Below, piece by piece: positions 26,031-36,565 of a stretch of DNA of 64,000 nucleotides. Within the stretch, counting starts at the first letter, position 1; every line of letters starts with the position of its first letter. The stretch is from Phaseolus vulgaris. Lineage: Eukaryota; Streptophyta; Magnoliopsida; Fabales; Fabaceae. A program made the position numbers and the translations under genes. Under the pieces are notes generated by a model. That model made no database searches, had not been told where the DNA came from, and saw only the letters and a list, made by a program, of their open reading frames with translations. Location: assembly GCF_000499845.2 (NCBI RefSeq), contig NC_023749.2, forward strand, positions 9,096,013 through 9,160,012. The letters run 5' to 3'.

Positions 26031-26933
26031 AATAAAACTTAGTTATAAAAAATAAAAAAATTAATTATTTAGTTAAATTAAATAATTTTTTATAGATTAA
26101 AAAATTATTAGTATTTAATGTAATTTATATTATTAATAAAAATATATATAATAATTTTTAAATTTTTATAAGTTTTTAATTATTAATTATTTAAAATTTA
26201 AAGATGGTAGTTAAAATATTTTTTAATAAAAAATTTTGATTTTTGATTTATGCTTTCAATTTTAAAATAATATAATTCTCTTAATTAGATAAGAATTTTT
26301 TTAAATTATAATAACAAGATAAAAAAAGTAACCACACATAAAGAGATATATTGTATTAAAAAAATTAGATAACTGTTTAAAATTTGGATAAAAAACTATT
26401 ATAAAGCAATGAAAACATATAGTCACTTCCATTGAATAGAGGAAATATTTCTCATAAACTAAAAAATAACAATAAATAAATGTCATCTGCTGAAACAAAG
26501 TTATTAAAACAAATAATCTATCTTTCTACAGTATAAATAAAAACATTAGTATAATTTATTTAATAACTATTAGGAAGAAAAAATTAATACTTTTTTTCAC
26601 AACATGTTTGCATGTTTCGATATTTTTATAGAAATTTAAAAAATCAAAACCTGTTCAAAAAAAATAAAGTGTTAGTTCCTTTTTATTAAATACCGTTTCC
26701 TGACTTAACTCTTTTCTCTGCAACTCATCACCAAGCCCGAGAAAAACTTACAGATAAGAAACTTTTCTGTCATCGGCTATCGGTTACTTATCAATGCAAG
26801 TTCCAAGACACCACCGTTTTAATAATTACCTCACCGCCAAAAATATATTAAACAAATCAAAATAATAAATACAGAGAATAAAATAAACTCAATTTTGGAA
26901 TTTGAAAAAAAAAAAGTTCAATTCAACTGCAAC

Positions 26934-26939
26934 TTTATT
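26934..26939 (-). terminator. Poly(A) signal candidate for the P450 gene
   Basis: AATAAA on the minus strand lies about 35 bases past the stop of the CYP94C1-like gene. Confidence 0.4.
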
Positions 26940-26972
26940 TACATGACATCACTTTTTTCATTTTTCAAACTT

Positions 26973-28472
26973 CTATTTCACTCTTTCAAAAACCCGAACC
27001 GGTAACCCGCCTCTTAAAGTGGCAGTTAGACCGGGTGCGAACCGGAGCTCCTGATCCGGTTCAACGACCCGAATGTCAAACCGCCGAATCAATGCAACAA
27101 CAACAGACTTCATCTCCGTCAAAGCCAAATCCTTCCCCAAACACACCCTTACACCAGCCTGAAACACCGGATACTTGAAAGGACACGGTGGTACGAACAC
27201 TCCGTCGCGCAACCACCTTTCGGGCCTGAATTGGAGGCAATCGGGCCCCCAAATGTTTTCCATCCGGCCCATGGCGTAAGGGTGGTAGGTGACCCGACTC
27301 CCCTTCCGTACAAAAGTGCCATCTGGCAACACGTCATCCTCCTTGGCGAACTTCGAATCGAACTGAATGGGCGGAAACAGCCTCATGCTCTCGTGAACAG
27401 CACCGTTCAGGTAATGCATTTCGCGAATCTGTTCAAACGTCGGCGGTTCCGGGCCCGGGCCCACCTCCTCGCGGATCCGCGCCTCCACTTCGGGGCTTTT
27501 CGACAGCAGTGAAAAAAAGCCCGTCAACGCCGAGGCGATCGTGTCGCGGCCCGCCAAAAGAAAGCTCACCACGATATCTCTCAAGTAAGCGTCGTCGTCA
27601 ACGGATCCCATGAACCGCGAGAGAAGGTCGTTACGCGAGTTGAACCCCATTTCCCTCCTCTGCTTTATCATCCCGTCTGCGACGTCGTTCACGACCTTGA
27701 TCGCCTCTTTCAGTCTCTTCTCCGAACCGATACCGAGAAGCCGCTTCGCTTGCCAAACACACGGCGACGAGGTCATGGCGCGTTCCGCGGAGAGTTTGGA
27801 GGCCAGGTCAAACGCGTCGGCGAGGTCCGAAACGGGAAGACTCGGAAGAAGACAACCCGGGTCAAGACCGAACGATATTTTGCATATGTTGTCGAAGGAG
27901 AATCTTCTCAGTATGTCCTGCAAATCCAAGACCTTTTCCTTATTCATTTCGCCACGCGCGGTTGAGACCGCAATAGGGAGCAAGCGCGAGTGGATCTCCT
28001 CGTTGACCAACTCCATCGCGTAGGAGCGAATCGCGACGCTTCCGAGTTCAAGACTGGCCATTTTGCGTTGAAAGCGCCAGGAATCGCCGTCGACGTTGAA
28101 AATTCCCTTGCCGAGAAGGTCGCCGAGGATGGCGGAGAAGGGTTTCCCTTTGGGGTAGTTGTGGAAATTGGTCTTGAGAATGTACTCGACGTTGTCAGGG
28201 TTGGAGGTAATGGTGTTCCCCAAGACATGCATATGGATGGTGCCGGATGGGGACTTTCGGAGAAGGTGCGTGTACCAGTCGCAGAGGTTGGTAAACTTTC
28301 TGGCCCAGCTGAGGGTCAAGTAACTCTTGCAGAGGAGGCAGTTACACCAGGGCTTCATCCTGGTGATGAAAAGCAGGAAGGAGAAGAAAGAGAAGAAAAG
28401 GGTGAAGGAGAAGAAGACGAAGGCGCAGGTAGCAGACATTGATGGAAGAGAAAGAGAACCTTGGAAACTCAT
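26973..28472 (-). CDS. CYP94C1: Cytochrome P450 CYP94C1-like, jasmonoyl-isoleucine oxidase
   Basis: An intact 499-residue, single-exon P450. A hydrophobic N-terminal anchor (about residues 14-37, rich in Phe/Leu) would hold it on the ER. Next come SDWYTHLLR-like CDWYTHLLRKSP (64-75) and NFHNYPKGKPFS (102-113), typical of CYP94/CYP86 enzymes. The oxygen-binding helix is AGRDT (307-311), the ExxR is ESMR (361-364), and the PERW is at 417-420. The haem loop is FQAGVRVCLG (437-446), with ligand Cys444. The pattern closely fits CYP94C1, which oxidises 12-hydroxy-jasmonoyl-isoleucine to the 12-carboxy form and so turns the hormone off. The sister enzyme CYP94B would be the main alternative. Met12 is an alternative start. 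The coding region is clearly richer in GC than its surroundings. There are no defects. Confidence 0.93.
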   Translation of the reverse strand: MSFQGSLSLPSMSATCAFVFFSFTLFFSFFSFLLFITRMKPWCNCLLCKSYLTLSWARKFTNLCDWYTHLLRKSPSGTIHMHVLGNTITSNPDNVEYILKTNFHNYPKGKPFSAILGDLLGKGIFNVDGDSWRFQRKMASLELGSVAIRSYAMELVNEEIHSRLLPIAVSTARGEMNKEKVLDLQDILRRFSFDNICKISFGLDPGCLLPSLPVSDLADAFDLASKLSAERAMTSSPCVWQAKRLLGIGSEKRLKEAIKVVNDVADGMIKQRREMGFNSRNDLLSRFMGSVDDDAYLRDIVVSFLLAGRDTIASALTGFFSLLSKSPEVEARIREEVGPGPEPPTFEQIREMHYLNGAVHESMRLFPPIQFDSKFAKEDDVLPDGTFVRKGSRVTYHPYAMGRMENIWGPDCLQFRPERWLRDGVFVPPCPFKYPVFQAGVRVCLGKDLALTEMKSVVVALIRRFDIRVVEPDQELRFAPGLTATLRGGLPVRVFERVK

Positions 28473-28539
28473 CTCTCTCCGAATGAAGTTTTTTTAATGT
28501 GATGTGTATGCAATTAATAGAAGCGTGAAGAGGGAGGTG

Positions 28540-28562
28540 GGAGGCTCTGATATATATACATA
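28540..28562 (-). promoter_or_regulatory. TATA box region of the P450 gene
   Basis: On the minus strand, GTATATGTATATATATCAG lies about 70-90 bases before the start codon. The leader between them is pyrimidine-rich (CCTCCCTCTTC), usual for a plant 5' leader. Confidence 0.55.
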
Positions 28563-28861
28563 TACAATGGGTTCGGTCCACTGTAGTACTACTGCTTATA
28601 GTAGCAATACAATGGGCAGGTATAATAATCCAAAATTGGTGTGTGGTTTTTTGTTTTGGGTTATTATTATTTAATTGGAAAAATAATATTGATAATAATA
28701 AATGGAGAAAAGAAATAGAGTGGTGGAAGGAGAGAGTTGACAAAAGAACACGTAGAAGCCGTAAGCGTCAACTGGCATGAGTAACGCGTGCGTAAAATAA
28801 CGCGACAGGACAGGAGGAGTTGCTGGAACATACGTCGTTGTTGTTGGCTCTTTATTTCTCC

Positions 28862-28867
28862 CACGTG
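28862..28867. promoter_or_regulatory. G-box CACGTG upstream of the P450 gene
   Basis: CACGTG lies about 390 bases upstream of the start codon, with an extra ACGT core (AACACGTAG) near 28747. MYC2-type factors bind G-boxes in jasmonate-induced genes, and CYP94 genes are known jasmonate-induced genes. That this site acts here is inference. Confidence 0.4.
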
Positions 28868-28869
28868 AG

Positions 28870-29389
28870 TAAATTGTGTTTGGGTTGTGTGGGCCAAAGC
28901 TTTTCTAGATTTCGGCTTTGTCTTTGGACTCTCAACACTCGTAACCAGCCGTCACTAGAATAACTGGTGCCAGTTGCGTTAACTACTAGTACAAGAGGTT
29001 TCGTTTTTTCAACTAACCTTAGATTTTGTTTTTTTATTATTATTTATCTCATGTCGGCATTTTGTTTTGGGCCAGGTAAGTAGTGTGTGTTTCCGGCTGT
29101 GACTGCTGAGCTCATAGTACAACCACACCATTCCAATCCAAGTATCACTTTCGTTTGTGAACACTTCATTCTCCTCCTCAATGTTTTCCCACGTTTTCCT
29201 TTGTTTTACTTCATTTTAACCAAAAAAAAACCACTACTGTTTCATGGCCTAGTCGGCAAGGGTTATTTCTCAAAAATTTACGACACTTATGGAGCGACAG
29301 TATCCCAGTGCCCCCAATAGAGGAATGAGATGGATTTTAGCATAATTCTTGTATTGTACTATCATACTTCACAATATAATTTACTGTTT
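28870..29389. other. Intergenic, upstream of the P450 gene
   Basis: Mixed-composition sequence without a recognised gene. The frame at 29087-29320 has no family signature. Confidence 0.4.
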
Positions 29390-29726
29390 TTTAGATTTTA
29401 TTACTCTTCAATGTTTCCTAGTAAATTTATGTATCTAAATTTAATATTTTCTAACTATTTTAAAAGTATAAATTCATGTGTGATTGAATGGTATGTTGAC
29501 AAGTGAAATGACCAATAAATAATAATAATGTGGAATGTAATTGAGACATGATATGTTCAAGAAATGAAATATTGTGTTTTTTTTTTAATAATTTAGTTTT
29601 TTTTTTTTTTATCTTCACTATGTTTTAACTTTTCTTTTGTAGTTTTCCATGGTGAATTTTGTATTGAAATTTTAAAATATTAACAAAGAAAATAAAATAT
29701 AATCATTTGTATAAACAAATGATATA

Positions 29727-30662
29727 TGTACCGACCAGGTAGGCGGGAGTGATGACGTGGCAGCAAGTGATAATATAGGCGCGTTGAGCGGAACACCTGA
29801 CTGACAGAAGGGAAGTACATCGGGAAGTCTGAAGTCTGTGTAGTCGTCAATCGTTAAGTTGGCGTTCTCCGATCTCTAGCATATCTAACCGCGCGGTCAC
29901 CAAGCTTGTATCATAGTCGCCATATGTGGGTTTAGGCGACCAAGTGGTTAGAGATCGCCGAAAAAAGGACATTGCCAAAGGATCAGGAAGGCTTGCTTAG
30001 GGCCTTCAGAGGGTACGAGTACGAAGGACGAAGTTATCAGATGATCATTCCCCAGCCAGAGGTTGGGGCAAGGGAACAGCTTACCAGAACATACACGATA
30101 AGCAAGTAAAGCATATCATGATAGCGGCAGGCGAGACCACAGAGAAGGTGTGCATGGTGACACCCCGTGCTCGCCACTAGAAGAGATCGCGCTCCAAGGC
30201 AGCTATGCACCGAGTTACTCCTTGCATGGGTAACTTAGTCGAACAGCCTGAAGAGTAGAGGACGCTCCAGATGGTGACACGTGTACAGCTGGATGCGAGC
30301 CACGTGTCCGGAGGTGTAACCGTCAGGAGAGAGAAAATGCTCAGGTATATAAGGGACTCTTAACAGATTCTAAGGTACGCGCGTTTAGAACACTTCTTTA
30401 CGCTTTGAGAACACTTGAGTACGCGGAGAGAGATTTTGCACGGTTCCTTGAGTTTTAGCTTTTCTCTCTTAGAGTTTTTGGTGATTCCGTCACTGACTTG
30501 AGCGTCGGAGCCCGATCGGCCGCAGCGGCGCCACTCTGTCTTTTTCAGGTTCTTGAGGAGAATCGAGGTGTGAAGGACGGAAGCTAGCGTGGTGCAAAGC
30601 CGATCCAGAGGGAGATACCTTTGACGTAGCAGGACTCTTGCGCTCTGATCAACCGGCAGGAT

Positions 30663-30664
<2 letters not shown>
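29727..30664 (+). mobile_element. Gypsy-type solo LTR
   Basis: A sharply bounded GC-rich block starts TGTACCGACCAGG and ends GGCAGGATCA. It contains a TATA box (GGTATATAAGGGAC, about 30343-30356) and then ACTTGAGCGTCGGAG (about 30496-30510), the usual downstream landmark of plant Gypsy LTRs. It has G-box-like CACGTGT sites near 30280-30310. It sits between TTGTATAAACAAATGATATA and a TA run. The paralogous site near 35240-35270 has these flanks joined with no LTR. No internal retroelement sequence remains, so it is a solo LTR. The TA-rich target hides the exact 5-bp duplication. Confidence 0.85.

Positions 30665-30666
<2 letters not shown>

Positions 30667-30709
<43 letters not shown>
30667..30709. 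repeat. TA microsatellite
   Basis: About 21 TA units right after the solo LTR. At the empty site the run is much shorter. Confidence 0.95.
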
Positions 30710-30712
<3 letters not shown>

Positions 30713-31610
30713 CGTTAATTTTTTATTCCTATATACAAATCAACATCTAACCCGTAGATTTATTGTTTTTCAGGTGTTATATGTGCCTCAAATTCTTCGC
30801 ATTAGTCATTTTCGTTCAACTCATTTTGTTAAATCATGACATTTAAATAAATCTTTTGATAATGTATATTTTGAAAATTGTTAATGATTACAAATTTCTG
30901 ATATCTATATTTAATTAAATTCATGCAACTATTTAAAACAATTAAATCTAATATTTATCAAAATATAAAGAAAACACTAGTTATAAATTCATCTTATTTG
31001 TGAAATTTTAAATGTTATGTGATTAATGTTGATATTTTTTAAGTATTTTAAGAGTATAGATTTATGTATGATTATAATGTTGAATGTGATCGAGAGAGAT
31101 GGTATCTTCAATAAAAGTATAATACTGTTTTTTAAATTTTATTATTGTTCAGTGTTTCCTAATAAATTTATGTATCTAAAATTAATGAATAATTTATTAT
31201 TTTCTAATAGTTTTAATCGACAATGTAATGTCTATTTATTAAGGCGACTTGCTGACATTTTCTTCGGAGGATAAGTAAACTAGACTTTGAAAGTTTCAAG
31301 GTAACATTTAATACTATTAATGCTTAACTCGTAAATTTATATATACATTTAATTTGATTCATTTTGTATGGATAACACGTGGTAACCATTTTCAAAATAT
31401 TTGAATTCATCTCCTGCGTGTGAAGTTATTAAAGAAATGAATTAATTTTGTTGAGATAAGAAGTAATAATTATTAATTTCCTTCAAGCCATTCTCATCTC
31501 TACATCCTTTTCAATCTCCTTTATTTCAAGCTGTATTAAATTCATTTATGTGTCAGTTCCGTTAAAGTTTATCTAGATTAGTCAATGTCCGTTGCATGCA
31601 ATTATTATAT

Positions 31611-32062
31611 TAAAATAAAATAATTAAATGAAAATTAATTATAAAATTAAAAATAATTAATTACTTTGATTAATATTTTATAAAATAAAAAATTATTGAT
31701 ATTTAAAGTACTTTTTAACTTGATAATTATTTAAATATCAATTTAAAAATTATTTATTAATAATAGAAATTATTTTATATACTAATAATTTTTTTAATCT
31801 CTAAAATAATATCTTATTTAATCAATATAATAATTAATTATTTTTTATCTATAAAATTAATTTTTGATTAATGATTTTGTAGTTGGTAGTTAAAACATTG
31901 ATAACTAATTAAGTATTAATTTAAAAATTATTTATTAATAATATAAACTACTTTATATACTAATAATTTTTTTAGTTTCTAAAATAATAACTAATCTAGT
32001 CAATATATTAATTAATTATTTTATTATAAAAATAGTTTATATTTAATGAATTTCTTGTATTG
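31611..32062. mobile_element. CACTA-end fold-back MITE, copies 3a and 3b
   Basis: Strongly decayed relatives of the 44250-44633 element. One right end, TTAATGATTTTGTAGTTG, stops near 31883. A second right half follows at once, from TAGTTAAAACATTGATAACT, and ends TTTCTTGTATTG at 32062. The right half is thus present twice in tandem. Confidence 0.6.
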
Positions 32063-32267
32063 TTATGGATGACAATGCAGACGAGTTCATCTTGTATTTG
32101 GTTTGTAAAATATAGGTTGGATTGATCCAACTACATAAGAAATGTGGGTTAATTTTATTGGTCCGCTCTGCATATGGATTGACCTGCGTTCCAACCCACA
32201 TAAGAAAAACTTTTTGAAAAATTTTTTAGATACAAATGTATTTTAATAAAATTTCATTAATCATAAA

Positions 32268-32608
32268 CAAAATAAAATAATTGGTATAGAAACTAAATTA
32301 GAGATCATTTTAGAGACTAACAAATTTTTTATTTCTAAATTATTTTTTATTATTGTTAAATGATTTCTAAATTGGTATCTAATTAGCAACCAAGGTTTTT
32401 GCTACCAAATTTATAAACTAAATAATTGGTAGTTAAAACCTTGGTAGCTAATGGGATACCAATTTAAAAACCATTTGACAATAATAGAAACTAATTTAGA
32501 AACCGATTTTTATTTTATTTTCTAAAATGGTCTCTAATTTAGTTACTATAGCAACTAATTATTTTTTGTCTCTAAAATTGGTTTCTATTTCATGTTTTTC
32601 TTGTAGTG
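32268..32608. mobile_element. CACTA-end fold-back MITE, copy 4
   Basis: The right end, CATGTTTTTCTTGTAGTG, is intact. The interior is the same fold-back as at 44250-44633. The left 50 or so bases are missing. Confidence 0.75.
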
Positions 32609-32630
32609 ATAGGAGGAGGCATGGCATTTA

Positions 32631-33577
32631 GGCTATGTTTGCTTATATGAATGTACTGTTCACAAGGAAAAAAAAGTGAGAGAATATCAGTTGTTTGGAT
32701 CCAGGGTTTTGTAAGGAGGAGGGGGAGAGAATATAGTAAATATCTTCTTCCCTCAAAATGAAGAGATGTAGAGGGAAAGTCACATTAGCATATGTTATTT
32801 TCGAGTTTACCATCATTCATCTAAAGGGTTTTTAATATTAAAAAATAGTATTTTTTATTTATTTATATACGATGTGATTTATTTTCTAATTTTATAATAT
32901 ATTTAATATGTTGAGAAATTATTTAAAATTCTCTTTTTATTTAATTTATTGTTGCGTTTATATTAATATATTTTTTTATAACTATTATGTATATGAGTTA
33001 GTATTTATTTTTATAATAGTTTTTTATGAAATTATTTTGTTGTTGTTAATTACGTTATATTTTTTTAGTATTTTTATTTTTATTTTTCATTACTATAGGG
33101 TTTTTAACAATAAAAAATATTATTTTTTATTTATATAAGATATGATTTATTTTCTAATTTTATAATGCATGTTTCATATTTAGAAATTAGAAATTACTTT
33201 ATGTTTTGTTTTTATTTAATTTGTTGAATACTTTTTTTTCTAATTATAATTGTAAAATTATATCTATTTATATTTAATATATATTTATTTTCTAATTTTA
33301 TGTGAAAGTTGTTTATTTTTAAACAAAAATAACTCATTTCATTGTTATAAATTTTTAATAGACAATGATAAATTTGTAAAGTAACATTTATCAATTTTTA
33401 AAAAAAAATTTCTCACAATCATCATATCACACACAAACTCCCATAAACTCTCCTCACACATTCACTCTAACATACCTCAATCTAAACACTCTCATTTTCT
33501 TCACACTTTTCTCTCACATCTCCACACATCCACTCCCTCAAATCCTAACACATCCCCTCTCCAATCCAAACACACCC
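32631..33577. mobile_element. Harbinger-type MITE, tandem copy B1
   Basis: TTA at 32628-32630, then GGCTATGTTTGC. The element ends CCAATCCAAACACACCC, followed by TTA at 33578-33580. It is about 947 bp, with no coding capacity. The left part holds TTTGGATCCAGGGTTTT. The right part is the CT-rich arm seen at 3400-3514. Confidence 0.8.
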
Positions 33578-33580
33578 TTA

Positions 33581-34512
33581 GGCTCTATTTGTTTCTATGG
33601 ATGTACTCTTCACAAGGAAAAAAAATGAGAGGATATAAATGGTTTGGATCCAGGGTTTTGCAGGGAAGAGATGGAGAGGATATACCTTTGAACATTAAAT
33701 ATTCTCTCCCTTCAAAATGAAGAGATGTAGAGGGAAAACCACATCATAATGTGTTATTTCCAAATTTACCCTCATTCCTATACAAGGTTTTAATATTAAA
33801 AAATAGTATTTTTTTATTTATATAAATTTTATTTATTTTCTAATTTTATAGTATATATTTAATATTTTAAGAAATTATTTGAATTTCTCTTTAAATTTAA
33901 TTTGTTGATGCGTTTATATTAATATATTTTTTTTATAATTATTATGTTTATGAGTTAGTAATTTATTTGATAATAGTTTTTATGAAATTATTTTTTATTG
34001 TTAATTACGTTATATTTTTTTAGTATTTTTTATTTTATTTTTCATTATTATAGGATTTTTAATAATAAAAAATATTATCTTTTATTTATATAAGATTTGA
34101 TTTATTTTCTGATTTATTTTCTAATTTTATAATATGTTTAATATTTTAAGAAATTATTTGAAGTTTTGTTTTTATTTAATTTGTTGAATGATTTTTTTTT
34201 TCTAATTATAATTTTTAAATCTATGAAATATGTGAAAGTTATTTATTTTTAAACAAAAATACTCATTTCATTATTAAAAAAATTTAATAGACAAGGATAA
34301 ATTTGTAAAGTAACATTTAACAATTTTTTAAAAAAAATAAAACTCTCTCACAACCATCATATCACTCACAAACTTCCATAAACTTTCCTCACACCTCAAT
34401 TCTAGCATACCTCAATCCAAACAACCTCACTTTTTGCACACTTTCTTCTCACATCCTCACACATCCACTCCCTCAAATCTTCACACATCCACTCCCCAAT
34501 CCAAACACACAC
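33581..34512. mobile_element. Harbinger-type MITE, tandem copy B2
   Basis: It starts GGCTCTATTTG right after the shared TTA and ends CCAATCCAAACACACAC before TTA (34513-34515). It is collinear with B1 from end to end, including TTCACAAGGAAAAAAA, TTTGGATCCAGGGTTTTG and AATGAAGAGATGTAGAGGGA. Confidence 0.8.
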
Positions 34513-34747
34513 TTAGGGTTGGCTGGCTTGACTGTGTGAAACTTTTAGGGATTAAAATTAAATTTTAAAGTCTGCTGGTTATGCGAGCTAGTCAACCTCA
34601 TCCTATACTTGGCCCGTCCGAACTGGGTTATGCAGGACGAGCCTAAACGAGCCTACGGGCTAAAATAGCCAACCCCACCCTGCATTTTTTTCTTCAATTG
34701 AGCTATGGACTAACCTGCACAACCCATCTTGTATTGTCATCCCTACT

Positions 34748-35129
34748 CTTTATCACCGAAGATGTTAGATATCATTCAATTTCTCCTTAATTGACCTAAG
34801 TCCACTTTGTACTCAAAAAAACAAAACTTATGATATTTGATTGCTTTCAACATTTTTCATGTTAATATTACCTTAAAAAATATGTAAATTTAAAAAACTG
34901 ATAAAAATCATCTTAAAAAAACTAAAATAAAGTAAGAAGAGTGGAGAAAAAAAATAGAAAGATATAGTAAATTTTAGAAATAAAAAATTTAATAGTTAGA
35001 ATATACTCTTAAAATTTATTTTTATAGGATTAAACATTTCAAACATTTTCCACTTATACATAGGATGTAGGTAATTTTAAAAAAAAAATTAAGAGGTAAT
35101 CTCTTTCAACCATCTTGTTAGTTTTTGTT
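34748..35129. other. AT-rich intergenic stretch
   Basis: Nothing recognisable. Confidence 0.4.
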
Positions 35130-35800
35130 TTGTTTTTTTTTTTCTTCATTGTTTTTTAAATTTTCTTTTGTAGTATCTTTCATGGGGAATTTTGTATTGG
35201 AATTTTAAAATATTAACAAAGAAAATAAAATATAATCATTTGTATAAACAAATGGTATATATATATATAATTCGTTAATGTTTTATTGATATATACAAGT
35301 CAACATCTAACTCATAGACTTATTGTTTTTGGGGTGTGATGTGCCTCAAATTCGCTCAGTACCAGTTCTTTATTCTAAACACATTTCTTTGGACTTAAGC
35401 TCTCCCTGAGCTCGAGCCAAATTCTTAGCATTAGTCATTTTCGTTCAGCTACATATTGTTTTTCTTCTATAAGTCATGAAATTTAATTAAATCTTATGAT
35501 AATGTATCATTTTGAAAATTGTAAATGATTACAAATTTATAATAACTATATTTAATTAAATTCATGCAACTTCTTAAGTGTTTAAAACAACTAAATCTAA
35601 TATTTATCAAAATATAAAGAAAATACTAGTTATAAATTCATCTGATTTGTGAAATTTTAAATGTTATGTGATTAATATTGATATTTTCTAACTATTTTAA
35701 AAGTATAAATTTATGTGTGATTGAATGGTATGTTGACAAGTGACATGATAATGTGGAATCTTATCGAGACATGGTATCTTCAAGAAATAAAACATTGTGT
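35130..35800 (+). repeat. Duplicated segment, copy 2 (empty site)
   Basis: Collinear with 29600-31100 without the solo LTR. TTGTATAAACAAATGGTATA runs straight into ATATATATAATTCGTTAATG. It has about 70 extra bases near 35356-35425 (CTCAGTACCAG to CTGAGCTCGAGCC) that copy 1 lacks. Confidence 0.75.
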
Positions 35801-36091
35801 TGAGATTCTTATGATGTGCATTGATTAGGCATTAGTTTAGAAGGAAATATTTTATTATGTTGGTATATTGAAATCATATAGATGAAAATTATCACGTGGT
35901 GAGAGTCAAATAAGGTTCATATGACCGAGTCTACGATGTTAAAATAAATGACCTGACAGGTCATATGATATGATTAAGATATCCATATGCACATATAGAT
36001 GTCTGGAGAGATATCATAGTGGGGGTAGTATGACACGTACAAATCTCAGAGTCTAAATTAATAAACGAGTCTTCCAAAAGTAGAGTTAATT

Positions 36092-36138
<47 letters not shown>

Positions 36139-36565
36139 GAACTATTGTTTGTCTAACCCTTCTATTTAATTTCCTTATAACTATTGACACCTCATGTTAT
36201 TTTAAAACTGAACCACTGTACATGTGTTTGGTTTGTATGAGAATGTCCTCAGTGAAAAGTTGTAAGAAAATTATTTTTTGTCTTGTACTTAAAAACTCGA
36301 AGTTGACAATTATTGTTTAACGTGTGTTCACTTGAAGCCACGGAACAATGTTCACTTGTGCTTCAACTGTGTACATGTACTTCTGTAATCTGTCGATGGA
36401 ACTCAATGTTTCACCTCTAGTTGTCACCAGCCTTCTTAATCATCTTGAAGACTTTGTTGAAACTCCCCTGAGTTTCAACACGTTCGTCATGACTGAAACT
36501 GCCATTGACCCGTCCTCTGTTCCTACCAACTCCCACTTACATAAACTGTCGAATTCTAGAATAGC
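35801..36565. other. Unassigned sequence with TA microsatellite
   Basis: A TA run of about 20 units sits at 36095-36135. The stretch 36330-36565 is less AT-rich and adjoins the Copia remnant on its downstream side. It may be decayed pol sequence, but no Copia motif is readable. Confidence 0.4.

Larger units (their letters stand above)
29390..31200 (+). repeat. Duplicated segment, copy 1 (carries the solo LTR)
   Basis: Ordered blocks match 35130-35800: TTTGTATTGAAATTTTAAAA, AACAAAGAAAATAAAATATA, TTGTATAAACAAATG, AATTCGTTAATTTTTTATT, TCAACATCTAACCCG and TTTATCAAAATATAAAGAAA. A further block, with TATAAATTCATGTGTGATTG and GGTATGTTGACAAGTG at about 29450-29580, recurs in decayed form at about 31030-31190 and again at 35690-35800. 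This is a remnant of a tandem duplication, interrupted here by the LTR at 29727-30664 and a TA run. Confidence 0.75.
32063..34747. mobile_element. hAT-like element filled with nested MITEs
   Basis: The left end, TATGGATGACAATGCAG, and the right end, CTTGTATTGTCATCCCTA, form a TAGGGATGACAAT-type inverted repeat as in hAT elements. The body next to the left end (GGTCCGCTCTGCATATG, TGACCTGCG) and next to the right end (CTTGGCCCGTCCG, GACGAGCC) is GC-richer. The middle is occupied by a CACTA-end MITE and two Harbinger-type MITEs. An 8-bp duplication could not be confirmed. Confidence 0.45.

Noticed and set aside
27149..28442. Several long plus- and minus-strand frames overlapping the P450 gene
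   Set aside because: They are by-products of the GC-rich P450 coding sequence in other frames and show no family signature.
30360..30665. 101-codon minus-strand frame
   Set aside because: It lies inside the solo LTR on the strand opposite its promoter landmarks. No protein family signature.
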